From NCBI GenBank assembly GCA_029776225.1, contig JAKOTR010000060.1, positions 124,001 to 188,000 of the forward strand: DNA of 64,000 bases. The letters run 5' to 3'. A program made the position numbers and the translations under genes. The DNA is from Acidobacteriota bacterium. GTDB lineage: Bacteria > Acidobacteriota > Terriglobia > Bryobacterales > Bryobacteraceae. The notes beneath the pieces are model-generated. The model was not told where the DNA came from and did not search any database. It saw only the letters and a list, made by a program, of their open reading frames with translations. Each line of letters starts with the position of its first letter. The stretch's first letter is position 1. Positions 54,288 through 61,752 of the stretch are shown piece after piece.

Positions 54288-54644
54288 TCAGGCGTTCTCC
54301 CTCACCACCAGCACCGTCCGCCCGCGCGTTTCTCCGAGCAGTTCCACCTCAAATTCATCGTTCTCCAGGCTGCAATCCGTATGCACATTCCCCGTCCACG
54401 GATCCTCGAAAGAAAAACTCCCCAGCCGCCCCTGCGCCGCGGCAAAAAACTCCTCCAGCCTGGCTAATTCCGTTTCGTCCAGCAGATCCAACCGGATTAA
54501 CCACCGCCGCACCGGCGCGCCCCGCTTGCGGTACCGCTGGTCCGTCCCGTCGACAAACTTCAAGACCTCCGTCGCGTACGACAGCGCTCTGCCCGCCGGA
54601 TACTGCGCCACGGCTCCCGTCTTCAATCTCGGAAACGCGTTCAT
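54288..54644 (-). CDS. Distal tail-like protein (short paralogue)
   Basis: The 118-residue protein has FPRLKTGAVAQYPAGRAL at the N-terminus. LARLEEFFAAAQGRLGSFSFEDPWTGNVHTDC follows at about 60-95. These are the same marks as in the longer protein at 53498-54286. A small beta-rich protein with a conserved 'aromatic-DP-x-(T/F)-G-N' loop is compatible with tail-terminator or distal tail hub proteins such as the DUF2460-like group. Its start overlaps the tape-measure gene's stop (ATGA), so expression is coupled. Confidence 0.6.
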   Translation of the reverse strand: MNAFPRLKTGAVAQYPAGRALSYATEVLKFVDGTDQRYRKRGAPVRRWLIRLDLLDETELARLEEFFAAAQGRLGSFSFEDPWTGNVHTDCSLENDEFEVELLGETRGRTVLVVRENA

Positions 54645-55240
54645 AGATCGTTCACCACGTCGTTGAGCGCGTGCGAGTTCAGCATTGCCTCGCGAACCGC
54701 CCGCGCGATGTCCTCGCTGTGGTCGATAAACGAACGGCTATCCATCGCCTGCACCTGTATGGTGATTTGCTGGCCGCCTGCAACCGGTTGATACTTTCTC
54801 GCCTCGTCTGCCCCGCTTGCGGAAATACTTCCCTCAAAGCTGATCGAGACCGGCTTTGTATAGGGCGTCAGCACGGTTACCGGCTCGGAGTTTCCCCCGC
54901 CGAACAGCTTTGCCAGCCCGCTCACCAGTGGAGCCAGCCCCAGCCCGCTGCCGATCACCTTCGAAAAGACACTGCCAATTCCCCCGCCCGAAGCGCCGCC
55001 CGCCGTCGCGTGCGCGATCGTATTCTGCAGAATCGCCTGCGTGTTTTGAGCCACCGCATCGGCCTGGGCCTGGCTTGTGAGTCTCAGTTGTTCGAGCTGC
55101 GTCACGAGCTGCGAGCCGCCGTCTCCCCCGGTCCATCCCGAACGAGCCGCCACGTCCCTCACCAGCCCGTCCAGCACCTCCGCGATGCTCTGCCCCGAAC
55201 CCGTCACCGGCAGAACAACCTGACTGTTACTCCTGGCCAC
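54641..55240 (-). CDS. Very short tape-measure-like protein
   Basis: The 199-residue protein lies directly after the tail assembly chaperone frame (overlapping it by 14 bp), which is the position of the tape-measure gene in long-tailed phages. It has a polar helical N-terminus (AEVLDGLVRDVAARSG, LVTQLEQLRLTSQAQADAVAQNTQAILQNT). A hydrophobic glycine-rich segment follows (GIGSVFSKVIGSGLGLAPLVSGL, about 98-120), then a beta-rich C-terminus with AVREAMLNSHALND. Tape-measure length sets tail length, so 199 residues implies a very short tail. The call rests on position more than on similarity. Confidence 0.5.
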   Translation of the reverse strand: MARSNSQVVLPVTGSGQSIAEVLDGLVRDVAARSGWTGGDGGSQLVTQLEQLRLTSQAQADAVAQNTQAILQNTIAHATAGGASGGGIGSVFSKVIGSGLGLAPLVSGLAKLFGGGNSEPVTVLTPYTKPVSISFEGSISASGADEARKYQPVAGGQQITIQVQAMDSRSFIDHSEDIARAVREAMLNSHALNDVVNDL

Positions 55241-55918
55241 GCCTCATCTCCTCCGCTAACTCGGCCTCCAGAACAAGCATCGCCTCCACCTGCCGTGCCG
55301 TCATTTCCTCCACTCGCGGATAGCCAAGCCGCTTCCACACCTGAAACTCTTCCACCCACGCCAGGCTCTCCGCGGTGATGTAAGACTTGGGACATTCCTC
55401 CGTCGCCACGTTTCCGCGAGCCCAGACTACCCGCCTCTCAGCCGGCTCGTTCCTTCTCAACCATCCGCAGCGACGCTTCTTTTCCAGCCCGCCTTTCCTG
55501 CATTCGTCGCACTTCCACGCGGCTGGATTGGAATACTGGAAATGGAAGGCGACCCTCAGTTTTTTCGCTCTTCCTCGCTCAACCCGAACTCGCGCTTGAT
55601 CGCCGCCAGCGCTTCGCGGCACAAGTCCTCGGGCCCTGCCTCGATCAGCCTTTCCGGAGTTGCGGGCTCGCCGTCCAGCTCAAGCCCCTCTATCCGTACA
55701 AGCCCCCACCGCAGATACACCTCATCGATTTCGCTGGTGAGCAGGGCCGCCTCCAGCTTCTCCCGCGAATCTCCAGACGCCAGGCACTCCGCCTTGGCGG
55801 CCACGTCGCGCAGCCGCCGCAGCAACTCCATCCGCCGCCCGAACGACGCCCGTGCGATCGTGAACGTAACTCCCGGAATACTCTGCGCTGCGATTCTAAC
55901 TTCGGTCTCGTAGTTCAT
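55227..55918 (-). CDS. Tail assembly chaperone, G-T fusion made by -1 frameshift
   Basis: The first frame (55556-55918) encodes 120 residues, starting MNYETEVRIAAQSIPGVTFT after a GGAAGGA ribosome-binding site. Just before its TGA is the heptamer A AAA AAC. A shift of -1 there leads into the second frame, which runs ...KKLRVAFHFQYSNPAAWKCDEC to a stop at 55227, giving a fusion of about 230 residues. The T-like part has a cysteine cluster (WKCDEC, RRCGW) and a helix YITAESLAWVEEFQVWKRLGYP. This is the lambda G/GT arrangement: both products help assemble the tail and must be in a fixed ratio. The tape-measure candidate comes next, as expected. Confidence 0.82.
55506..55565 (-). promoter_or_regulatory. 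-1 programmed frameshift signal (slippery A AAA AAC plus stem)
   Basis: On the minus strand the heptamer AAAAAAC (55565-55559) sits in the zero frame as CGA AAA AAC directly before the TGA. Five bases later GTCGCCTTCC (55553-55544) pairs with GGAAG-T-GCGAC (55516-55506), a 10-bp stem with one bulged T and a 27-base loop. Slippery heptamer, 5-nt spacer and stem match the classic bacterial -1 frameshift architecture. This is direct sequence evidence, not a similarity call. Confidence 0.85.
55556..55918 (-). CDS. Tail assembly chaperone, unshifted G-like product
   Basis: This is the zero-frame product of the chaperone gene, 120 residues ending FGLSEEERKN. It carries the FTIARASFGRRMELLRRLRDVAAK helix and the DEVYLRWGLVRIEGLELDGEPAT region typical of G-like chaperones. 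It starts at ATG 55918, 8 bp after the tail tube gene's stop, and ends at TGA 55556-55558. Most ribosomes should end here, with a minority shifting to make the longer G-T fusion. See the fusion and the frameshift signal for the rest of the gene. Confidence 0.8.
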   Translation of the reverse strand: MNYETEVRIAAQSIPGVTFTIARASFGRRMELLRRLRDVAAKAECLASGDSREKLEAALLTSEIDEVYLRWGLVRIEGLELDGEPATPERLIEAGPEDLCREALAAIKREFGLSEEERKN

Positions 55919-55926
55919 CGTCCTTC

Positions 55927-57102
55927 CTATCCGAACGCGATGTACATCTCGTCGTCGCCCGTCCCCTGCGCGCGGCAGCCCGAAAACCGCCACTGCAAGC
56001 GGTTATCGCCATCGTCGAATTCCGGCACTTCGGGAACCACGCTCTTCAAGTAACCTCCGAATAACTGCCCGGGCTGTTCCCCAAGCTGCCACATGATGCC
56101 GATCGGCGACACCTGCCGCGCCGCCTGGTAAAGCGCCTTTGTTGCCGTGTCGTCCACCTCGTAGAGGTCGAAGTCCACCAACACCGTCCGCATCCCCGCC
56201 GAGATACACCGCGGTCCGTCGCTCCCGAATTCTTTCCGCTCGGTGTCGATATCGTTATCGAGCGTCAACGTGGCCGCCGTTATCGTGTAAAACCGCTCCG
56301 GCAAATTCCCCAGCCAGGCCTGCCCCAGGTGCCCCGGAATGATCGAGTAGTCGAAGGCCTCCAGCGCCGGCTCCGGAGGAAAGCTCATCAGCTCTCCCTC
56401 GCCTTCAACAAAACTCGCGCTGTCGATGAGATCCCGCGCCGTTCCGCTGAACCTGAACTCGTGATAGTCGCTGTTCACGCGGATCTGCATCCTGTCCACC
56501 GCCGCGCCGCTCAGGATTCGGTGCACCGCCCCCGCCGGACCCCAGTAATCGAAAATACTTACCGTACTTAGATCGGTCGCGAGTCCGTAGGTTATCGTCG
56601 GCCCGATAGGCGTACCCTCGCTCGGCAGCAGGGAAAACGGAGCGTTCAGTTCCACCGTAGCCTCGTCCACGATCGATGCCACGAACCGCAGCTCGCCCCC
56701 GAACGTCACCGCCTGCCCCACCGAAAGCCCGTGGCTGCCCTGAAACGTGAGCAGCTTCGCATCCGTGTTCACCCCCGCAATGCCCCCGCCAAAATAGATT
56801 GGCGGCGCTCCCAGGCTTGCCTGGAACAACGGCCCGTATCCCGGCTCCGCATCCTGTCGCGTCCAGCCCGTCATGTATGTCGTCAGCTCGAAGGTTGTTC
56901 GTTTCCTCAGCCCGGCGGGCCACCCCGGAAAGGTCCGCGTTCCCGTCTTGTCTCTCCGCTCCGCCCGCACGCGCCGCTGCCTGGTAGCTAGCTTCACTGC
57001 CGGAAACCGGTTCGAGCCGTCGATCATCGGCACCTGCCCGTAACTCAGCTCGAGCGCCGCGTACAATCGGTTGTCGTTAGAAGATATATATCCGCACGGC
57101 AT
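55927..57102 (-). CDS. Putative major tail tube protein
   Basis: The 391-residue protein precedes the tail assembly chaperone gene, the usual place of the tail tube gene. It begins MPCGYISSNDNRLYAALELSYGQVP and is beta-rich (KRTTFELTTYMTGW, TITAATLTLDNDIDTERKEFGSDGPRC). An inserted Ig-like/Hyaluronidase-like stretch is seen around residues 100-170 (LLTFQGSHGLSVGQAVTFGGELRF). The C-terminus has LQWRFSGCRAQGTGDDEMYIAFG. The length is greater than lambda's tube protein because of the insert. Assignment rests on gene order and beta content; sequence similarity is not obvious by eye. Confidence 0.55.
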   Translation of the reverse strand: MPCGYISSNDNRLYAALELSYGQVPMIDGSNRFPAVKLATRQRRVRAERRDKTGTRTFPGWPAGLRKRTTFELTTYMTGWTRQDAEPGYGPLFQASLGAPPIYFGGGIAGVNTDAKLLTFQGSHGLSVGQAVTFGGELRFVASIVDEATVELNAPFSLLPSEGTPIGPTITYGLATDLSTVSIFDYWGPAGAVHRILSGAAVDRMQIRVNSDYHEFRFSGTARDLIDSASFVEGEGELMSFPPEPALEAFDYSIIPGHLGQAWLGNLPERFYTITAATLTLDNDIDTERKEFGSDGPRCISAGMRTVLVDFDLYEVDDTATKALYQAARQVSPIGIMWQLGEQPGQLFGGYLKSVVPEVPEFDDGDNRLQWRFSGCRAQGTGDDEMYIAFG

Positions 57103-57124
57103 ATAATCTAGTCCGCTCCCGCCG

Positions 57125-57619
57125 TCAGTAACTTACCTCGACCTCAAACATTACTTTCGCCGTCTGTAGAAAGTTTTTGCCCCCGTGCTTGATCGGGCCG
57201 AACTCCACTTTGTAGCCCCCCGTATAGAACATTCCGCCACCCCAATCGCCCCGGCTCGCATCCAGCACCTCGGTAACCGCGCCGGTGTAGTATTCCAGGT
57301 TGCTCGACACTTTTTCCAGGCGGTCGTGAGTAACCCTCACCTCGACCACCATGTGCGCCTTTCCCGAGAACGTGCGGAATTTTTCTTTTTGCAGGTTCGC
57401 CAGCGTTTCGCAGTAGGTGTAAATGGCCGGATAGGCCGCTCCCGCGGATCGCTCCGCCGTTGCACTCGCAACGTTCAGGGCTATCACCTGGCTTGGGTCG
57501 ATGGGCGCCAGTTCCACGCGCTCCCGCTCCGCGATGGCCGACACCGCATAGGGCAGCCCTGTCGCCGCCGTCATGATGTCCCGCACTCTGCGTGTCACCG
57601 CGCTTCCCAGTACCGGCAT
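57125..57619 (-). CDS. Small tail-terminator or neck-like protein
   Basis: This 164-residue protein starts MPVLGSAVTRRVRDIMTAATG after a GAGGGG ribosome-binding site. A C-terminal region with YYTGAVTEVLDASRGDWGGGMFYTGGYKVEFGP follows. The alternation of small alpha/beta and beta strands fits tail-completion proteins located between the head connector and the tube. It lies 4 bp after the 247-residue gene and 22 bp before the tube gene. No specific family is recognised. Confidence 0.45.
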   Translation of the reverse strand: MPVLGSAVTRRVRDIMTAATGLPYAVSAIAERERVELAPIDPSQVIALNVASATAERSAGAAYPAIYTYCETLANLQKEKFRTFSGKAHMVVEVRVTHDRLEKVSSNLEYYTGAVTEVLDASRGDWGGGMFYTGGYKVEFGPIKHGGKNFLQTAKVMFEVEVSY

Positions 57620-57623
57620 CCCC

Positions 57624-58367
57624 TCACCCTCTCAGCAGTGTGCGCCCGGTCCGCAGAATCGTTTGCGGCTCCTGCCCGTTGCCCGGCAGCGCTCCTTGTA
57701 CGAGGCCTGTCGCCGGCGCCGTCCAGGTTTCGTTCACCCTCAGCGGGCTGGCATTCTGCAACGTCTGCTCCTGCGCCGAAAAACCCACGTAGACGTTCCA
57801 CCCGGCCGCACACGCCGGAGGCCTCACCGGCTTCACCACGAGCGTGTTTCCCGAGGGTACGCTCAATGTTGCAACCTCGCTCGGACTGCCCTCCTCACCC
57901 CTCGTGTTCCGCCACGCCGCCCGCACGTAATACGTCGCCGCTCCTACCCCTGCCGCCGGAATGTAACTGAGCTCGGGCTTCTCCGCTCGCGGAATCGGAT
58001 CGAAGACCACTCCCAGCCCGGTTTGCAAAAGCGCCTCGCGCGCCCGCGCGGCCAGTTTCTCGTACTCCTTCCACTTCCCCTGGTAGCGGTCGTTTAGCTG
58101 CCGGTAATAGGCGTCCCGGTGAATCAGGGCCAACGTGTGAAACACGTGCCATTTGCGCAGCGGCCCGGTCACGACGATGTTTGCCAGCCCCGTTGTTCCC
58201 TGGCGTCCGGCCAGCATGGCTTCCAGCTCGATGCCCAGCTCGTCGTGCGCCAGGTTCAGCTTCACCGTCAGGTCGATCTGCTCGGTCGCCGCCAGCTCGA
58301 GCACTGACGATTCATATGCAATCAAGTCCTCGATTCTGGAAACCGCACCATCCGTAAATAGCGCCAT
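57624..58367 (-). CDS. Head-tail connector-like protein with C-terminal beta domain
   Basis: The 247-residue protein has a helical N-terminal half (DGAVSRIEDLIAYESSVLELAATEQIDL, HRDAYYRQLNDRYQGKWKEYEKLAARAREAL) suitable for a head-completion or connector role. A fibronectin-like beta domain follows from residue 140 (AATYYVRAAWRNTRGEEGSPSEVATLSVPSGN, GWNVYVGFSAQEQTLQNASP). Beta domains of this type on virion proteins often decorate the particle surface. It follows the 106-residue gene by 11 bp. The split into two domains is visible; the function is inferred from position. Confidence 0.5.
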   Translation of the reverse strand: MALFTDGAVSRIEDLIAYESSVLELAATEQIDLTVKLNLAHDELGIELEAMLAGRQGTTGLANIVVTGPLRKWHVFHTLALIHRDAYYRQLNDRYQGKWKEYEKLAARAREALLQTGLGVVFDPIPRAEKPELSYIPAAGVGAATYYVRAAWRNTRGEEGSPSEVATLSVPSGNTLVVKPVRPPACAAGWNVYVGFSAQEQTLQNASPLRVNETWTAPATGLVQGALPGNGQEPQTILRTGRTLLRG

Positions 58368-58378
58368 GGCTTCACCCG

Positions 58379-58699
58379 CTACGCTTTCTGCCGTACGCCT
58401 TTCAAGGCCCGAAGCTCGGCCTCCGAAATCACCGTGATCTGCATGCGCTTCGCTGCGGCCGCCTGCGCCGCGGCTCGGCTCGCCTCGGCCTGCTCCTGCC
58501 GAAAGGCCTTGGTTTCCTCCGCCGTGGCCAGCCTCGCCGTTCCTTGAACCACCAATTCGGCCGCCACCCTGCGGGTAACTTCGGTTTTCACACCGGCGCG
58601 TCCGCCATCCGGCGTTTCCTTGCTCACCACCACCACAAACGGCTCTTCGAGTGTCGCTTCCAGCTCACTTACTTTCTGGTAATAGACCTTTAAGTTCAT
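58379..58699 (-). CDS. Small head-region protein, 106 residues
   Basis: The 106-residue protein follows the coat gene after a hairpin, with the ribosome-binding site GGGAGAGGGAA before its ATG. It is beta-rich first (MNLKVYYQKVSELEATLEEPFVVVVSKE). A helical, alanine- and glutamine-rich region follows (RQEQAEASRAAAQAAAAKRMQ), probably a coiled coil. It could be a head decoration or head-completion protein, but no family is recognised. Confidence 0.45.
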   Translation of the reverse strand: MNLKVYYQKVSELEATLEEPFVVVVSKETPDGGRAGVKTEVTRRVAAELVVQGTARLATAEETKAFRQEQAEASRAAAQAAAAKRMQITVISEAELRALKGVRQKA

Positions 58700-58737
58700 T
58701 TCCCTCTCCCGAATCGGTTTGTCCCCTGTAAAACAAG

Positions 58738-58763
58738 CGACCCGGCTCTGGCGAGCCGGGTCG
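58738..58763 (-). terminator. Hairpin after the coat gene (attenuator-like)
   Basis: CGACCCGGCTC and GAGCCGGGTCG form a perfect 11-bp stem with a TGGC loop. On the minus strand it is followed closely by CTTGTTTTAC. It lies between the coat protein stop (58790) and the next gene start (58699). The stem with a T-rich tail suggests a partial Rho-independent terminator that would make coat mRNA more abundant than tail mRNA. Confidence 0.6.
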
Positions 58764-58789
58764 TCGCTGTAAGTTGCTTGCCCGGACGG

Positions 58790-59701
58790 CTAGCTGTTCA
58801 CCTGAACGCCGAAGGAGTTCCGCAGCACTCCCACGCCATACAGCACGTCCACCGTGAACTGCTGGGCCAGCGTGTTCGGCTGATAGCTGAGCGTCACTCG
58901 CATTCCGAAGTTGCCCACTTCCGCGTATTCGGAGATGGCTCCGGTACCCGGCAGCGGTTGCGGCAACCGGCGAATAACCAAACCGATCGCGCTCCTGGCG
59001 AACGCCAGGTTATGCGTCGTCACCGGAGCGCTCCCGGTCTTTGCCACGAACTGCGAACGGAACACGTAGAAGTCCTTGATCTTGCCGACGGTCCCGTCCA
59101 CCAGCGCCCGCAAGCCCGCGTCACCGGCCTTTTCGTACTCGCTGAACCTCGGGATTTGCCGCAGCGCCGAGTATGTTGCCGAGTCCACAACCAGGTACTT
59201 CGGCTCGCTCGCCGGCACCTTCGCCTCGAAGAGCGCCGTTTCCGCGGCGTCGATGACTTCTTCGGTGATCGGCGTGCCCGGCGTCCCGACCGGCGTGTTG
59301 GCCGTGAACCTGCTATACAGGTTGAGAAGGTCCGTCTCGATCTTCTCGGCCAGGGCGATCATTGCCGGCTGCATGTACAGCTTCAACAGGTCCGGAACCG
59401 CCAGGACTTTCGTTACGTCCGGCACCAGGAAGGTCGCCTCGGCGTGCGTGTCGAGCACGATCTGCGCGTTGCCCAGGCTCGGGTTCTGCGGCTGCACCGT
59501 GCCCCCCTGCGCCAGGTTGTGGGCCTCCAGGACCGGAGGAATCGGCACGTTCACCGTGTCCCCCGACTGGGCCAGGGTTGGTTCGAAATCGCGATTCACG
59601 AGGTTCCCCATCACGAGGTTCCCCATCAGTGCCGGCAAGGCGTCCACCGCCACCATTTTGACGATCGCGTTAGCTACGTTAGTTGAAGTGATTGCTGGCA
59701 T
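58790..59701 (-). CDS. Major coat protein, P22-like
   Basis: The 303-residue protein has an excellent ribosome-binding site (AAGGAGA). The N-terminal MPAITSTNVANAIVKMVAVDAL...NLVNRDFEPTLAQSGDTVNVPIP is characteristic of P22 coat-protein-like subunits. AEATFLVPDVTKVLAVPDLLKLYMQPAMIALAEKIETDLL, KYLVVDSATYSALRQIP and YSYQPNTLAQQFTVDVLYGVGVLRN-like C-terminal blocks follow. It forms the icosahedral shell on the scaffold encoded upstream. There is no separate protease gene, which fits P22-like heads. A 15-bp in-frame duplication gives MGNLVMGNLV near residue 26. Coat identity is strong from pattern and position. Confidence 0.75.
   Translation of the reverse strand: MPAITSTNVANAIVKMVAVDALPALMGNLVMGNLVNRDFEPTLAQSGDTVNVPIPPVLEAHNLAQGGTVQPQNPSLGNAQIVLDTHAEATFLVPDVTKVLAVPDLLKLYMQPAMIALAEKIETDLLNLYSRFTANTPVGTPGTPITEEVIDAAETALFEAKVPASEPKYLVVDSATYSALRQIPRFSEYEKAGDAGLRALVDGTVGKIKDFYVFRSQFVAKTGSAPVTTHNLAFARSAIGLVIRRLPQPLPGTGAISEYAEVGNFGMRVTLSYQPNTLAQQFTVDVLYGVGVLRNSFGVQVNS
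59596..59625 (-). repeat. 15-bp perfect tandem duplication inside the coat gene
   Basis: The plus-strand unit TCACGAGGTTCCCCA occurs twice in a row (59596-59610 and 59611-59625). It encodes the doubled pentapeptide MGNLV-MGNLV (residues 26-35 of the coat protein) without changing the frame. The copies are identical, so the event is either recent or under pressure to stay identical. Confidence 0.85.
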
Positions 59702-59747
59702 TCTGTCTCCTTCTTACTCCTCCTTCGTTCTGATTCCGTTACTTCAC

Positions 59748-60332
59748 TTACACTCCCCGCAACGTCTGCGACGCGATCCTCACAATCTCCTGCCGGATCT
59801 GTTCCGCTTCTTCCGCGCTCATCCCCGGCCTGATCTTGTCCAGGTCCGCCGCCCCACTCCCCAACACCGGCGGTTTCGGCGCCGGCGCCGCGCCCGAGCC
59901 GCCTGCGATCCGCGCCGGCAGAAACTCAGGGTTCTCGCTCAGGAAGTGCGAAAGGTATTCCTTCAATCCCATCTCTCCCTGCTCCCCTCGCGCCACCAGC
60001 CGGCCGTCTTCCGTCCGGTAGATGTCGTCCTTCACCGCACGGAACGCCACGTCGACCTTCGCCACTCCCATCCGCTGCAACTCCGCGCGGATCGTGGCTG
60101 CCCGCTCGGTTTCTTCGGCGATCTGCCGGCTCCGCTTGTTCTCCTCCACCAGCTCGTTGAGCCTGCGCTCCAGTTGTTCCCGGCGCTTCCGCTCCTCGAT
60201 CAGTTCGGCTTTGTAAGCCGGCTCCGTCTTCAACTGCTGTCTCTTGAAGAACTCCTCGATCGTCTCCCGAATAATGCCCCGGATGTCGTCTTGGTTGTTC
60301 CCTTGCTCCAACGTCTCTTTTTGTTCGTCCAT
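59748..60332 (-). CDS. Scaffold-like protein
   Basis: The 194-residue protein is mostly helical and charged: DDIRGIIRETIEEFFKRQQL, ELIEERKRREQLERRLNELVEENKRSRQ (coiled coil, about 42-75), then a proline/alanine-rich linker near 140-160. The C-terminal helix is KIRPGMSAEEAEQIRQEIVRI. Placement between portal and coat genes, together with the coiled coil and acidic/basic alternation, matches scaffold proteins such as the DUF4355-like group. The ribosome-binding site GGGGAGAG precedes the ATG. No protease domain is present. Confidence 0.65.
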   Translation of the reverse strand: MDEQKETLEQGNNQDDIRGIIRETIEEFFKRQQLKTEPAYKAELIEERKRREQLERRLNELVEENKRSRQIAEETERAATIRAELQRMGVAKVDVAFRAVKDDIYRTEDGRLVARGEQGEMGLKEYLSHFLSENPEFLPARIAGGSGAAPAPKPPVLGSGAADLDKIRPGMSAEEAEQIRQEIVRIASQTLRGV

Positions 60333-60359
60333 CTCTCCCCTTTCCTACTCCTTCAGCGC

Positions 60360-61736
60360 TTATAGCGACCCCTCAATTTCCCGCGCGATCTGATCCTTGA
60401 CCTCCTGTCTCGCGTCGCACAGGTACTTGGAGGCGAGTCTCTTGAATACCTCCTTCTTCAGCGTCGGCGACTGTATCCCGAGCTCCAGCAGCCGCCGCGC
60501 GTCCTCCAGCTCGCTGCTGAAATCCCCGATATCGAATTCATCCAGTCCCGTGACCCCGATCGCTAAGCCGTCCTGCCGCGCCGCCTCGATCGCCCGCAGC
60601 ACGCGCTTCATCGTGTCCTTCACCGTGTCCCCGTACCCCCGGAGCACCTCGTTGGTGATTGTGAAGTCGCGCTGCTTGCTCAGCCCGGACTGCGGCGTCC
60701 GAGCGTCCACCGCCTGCGGCATCAGGTAGCACACCCGGTAGATTTCGTCTTTCAGCCGGTTCAGGTTTTCTACCGCAAGCTGGTAAACGTGCCCCTCTGG
60801 CTCCGTCCACCCGAACCGGTCTCCGGGCCCCAGCTGGATGTAATACGAGTCCCCGACAATCTGATTCCACTCGCGGTCCGAGTACACCACCGGCATCGCG
60901 AACAGGCCCATCGTGAGCGCCCACGCCAGCGCGTTCGACTTATTGAAGTGCTCCAGTTGCAGCAGCGCGGCCTTGTTCATCAGCGCCAGGCCCTCCGTCA
61001 CTTTCATCTCGAACAGTGGAACCTGGCGCAGGCCGGCCAGCCCGTGCCGCCCCTCATCCACTAAGATCGGCTTCGCCGTTTGTCCGAGCCCGGTGCTCGT
61101 AGCGCGGTAACTCTGGAAGTGCTCCTTGTCGTAATACAGCCACCGCGTCTCAATAACCCCCTCCGCGCTCCCGTCTCTGCTCTGCGTCTGCCTGGACGTG
61201 CGCAGCACAACCCACTCGAAATTCCCGTCGTCGTCGAAGTCCCAATTGATGAGGTCTTCCGCGCGGTAGTCCACCAGGTACGCCCGCGACGCCCCCATCG
61301 CGTCCTCTTCGGCCCGGTTTGTCGCCGGCCTGGTTATCCGCGGAAAGTCCACCAGGATGTAGGCCGCGCCGGTCACCAGCATCTCCACAAACTGCCGCCG
61401 GAAAAAATCGCTCAACGCAGTTTGCTTCCGGTCGCAGTTTTCGGTGAACTCGCAGAAGAACGCCCGCCCGGCTTCGTTGTCCCCTTCGAAGCTCAGGTGA
61501 GGCTCCCGCCGGAACAGCGTCGCGGCGTACCAGTCGATGATCGAGCCGATGTAGTTCTCGTAATACACCCGGCTGAGCCGTTCCGCGTAGACGTCCGGCG
61601 GCTCTTTCTGCCGTCGCGTCAAGTACACATGCGCGTTTGCCTTAATCTGCTCGCCGCCGGCGTACAGGTCGCGGTAAGTCCGCAATATCGCTTTCCGGCG
61701 CCTGTACTCCGGGTGCTCCCGATCGATGCTCACCAT
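60360..61736 (-). CDS. Portal protein
   Basis: The 458-residue protein starts MVSIDREHPEYRRRKAILRTYRDLYAGG. It shows portal-type blocks: IGSIIDWYAATLFRREPHLSF, FFRRQFVEMLVTGAAYILVDFPRI, YLVDYRAEDLINWDFDDDGNF, WVVLRTSRQ and QLAVENLNRLKDEIYRVCYL. A long helix and tail with RRLLELGIQSPTLKKEVFKRLASKYL follow. The group resembles the DUF4055-type portals of long-tailed phages. It forms the dodecameric channel through which the terminase packages DNA. It follows the terminase gene by 16 bp, in the expected order. Confidence 0.8.
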   Translation of the reverse strand: MVSIDREHPEYRRRKAILRTYRDLYAGGEQIKANAHVYLTRRQKEPPDVYAERLSRVYYENYIGSIIDWYAATLFRREPHLSFEGDNEAGRAFFCEFTENCDRKQTALSDFFRRQFVEMLVTGAAYILVDFPRITRPATNRAEEDAMGASRAYLVDYRAEDLINWDFDDDGNFEWVVLRTSRQTQSRDGSAEGVIETRWLYYDKEHFQSYRATSTGLGQTAKPILVDEGRHGLAGLRQVPLFEMKVTEGLALMNKAALLQLEHFNKSNALAWALTMGLFAMPVVYSDREWNQIVGDSYYIQLGPGDRFGWTEPEGHVYQLAVENLNRLKDEIYRVCYLMPQAVDARTPQSGLSKQRDFTITNEVLRGYGDTVKDTMKRVLRAIEAARQDGLAIGVTGLDEFDIGDFSSELEDARRLLELGIQSPTLKKEVFKRLASKYLCDARQEVKDQIAREIEGSL

Positions 61737-61752
61737 GTTTTTTTGTCCTGTT

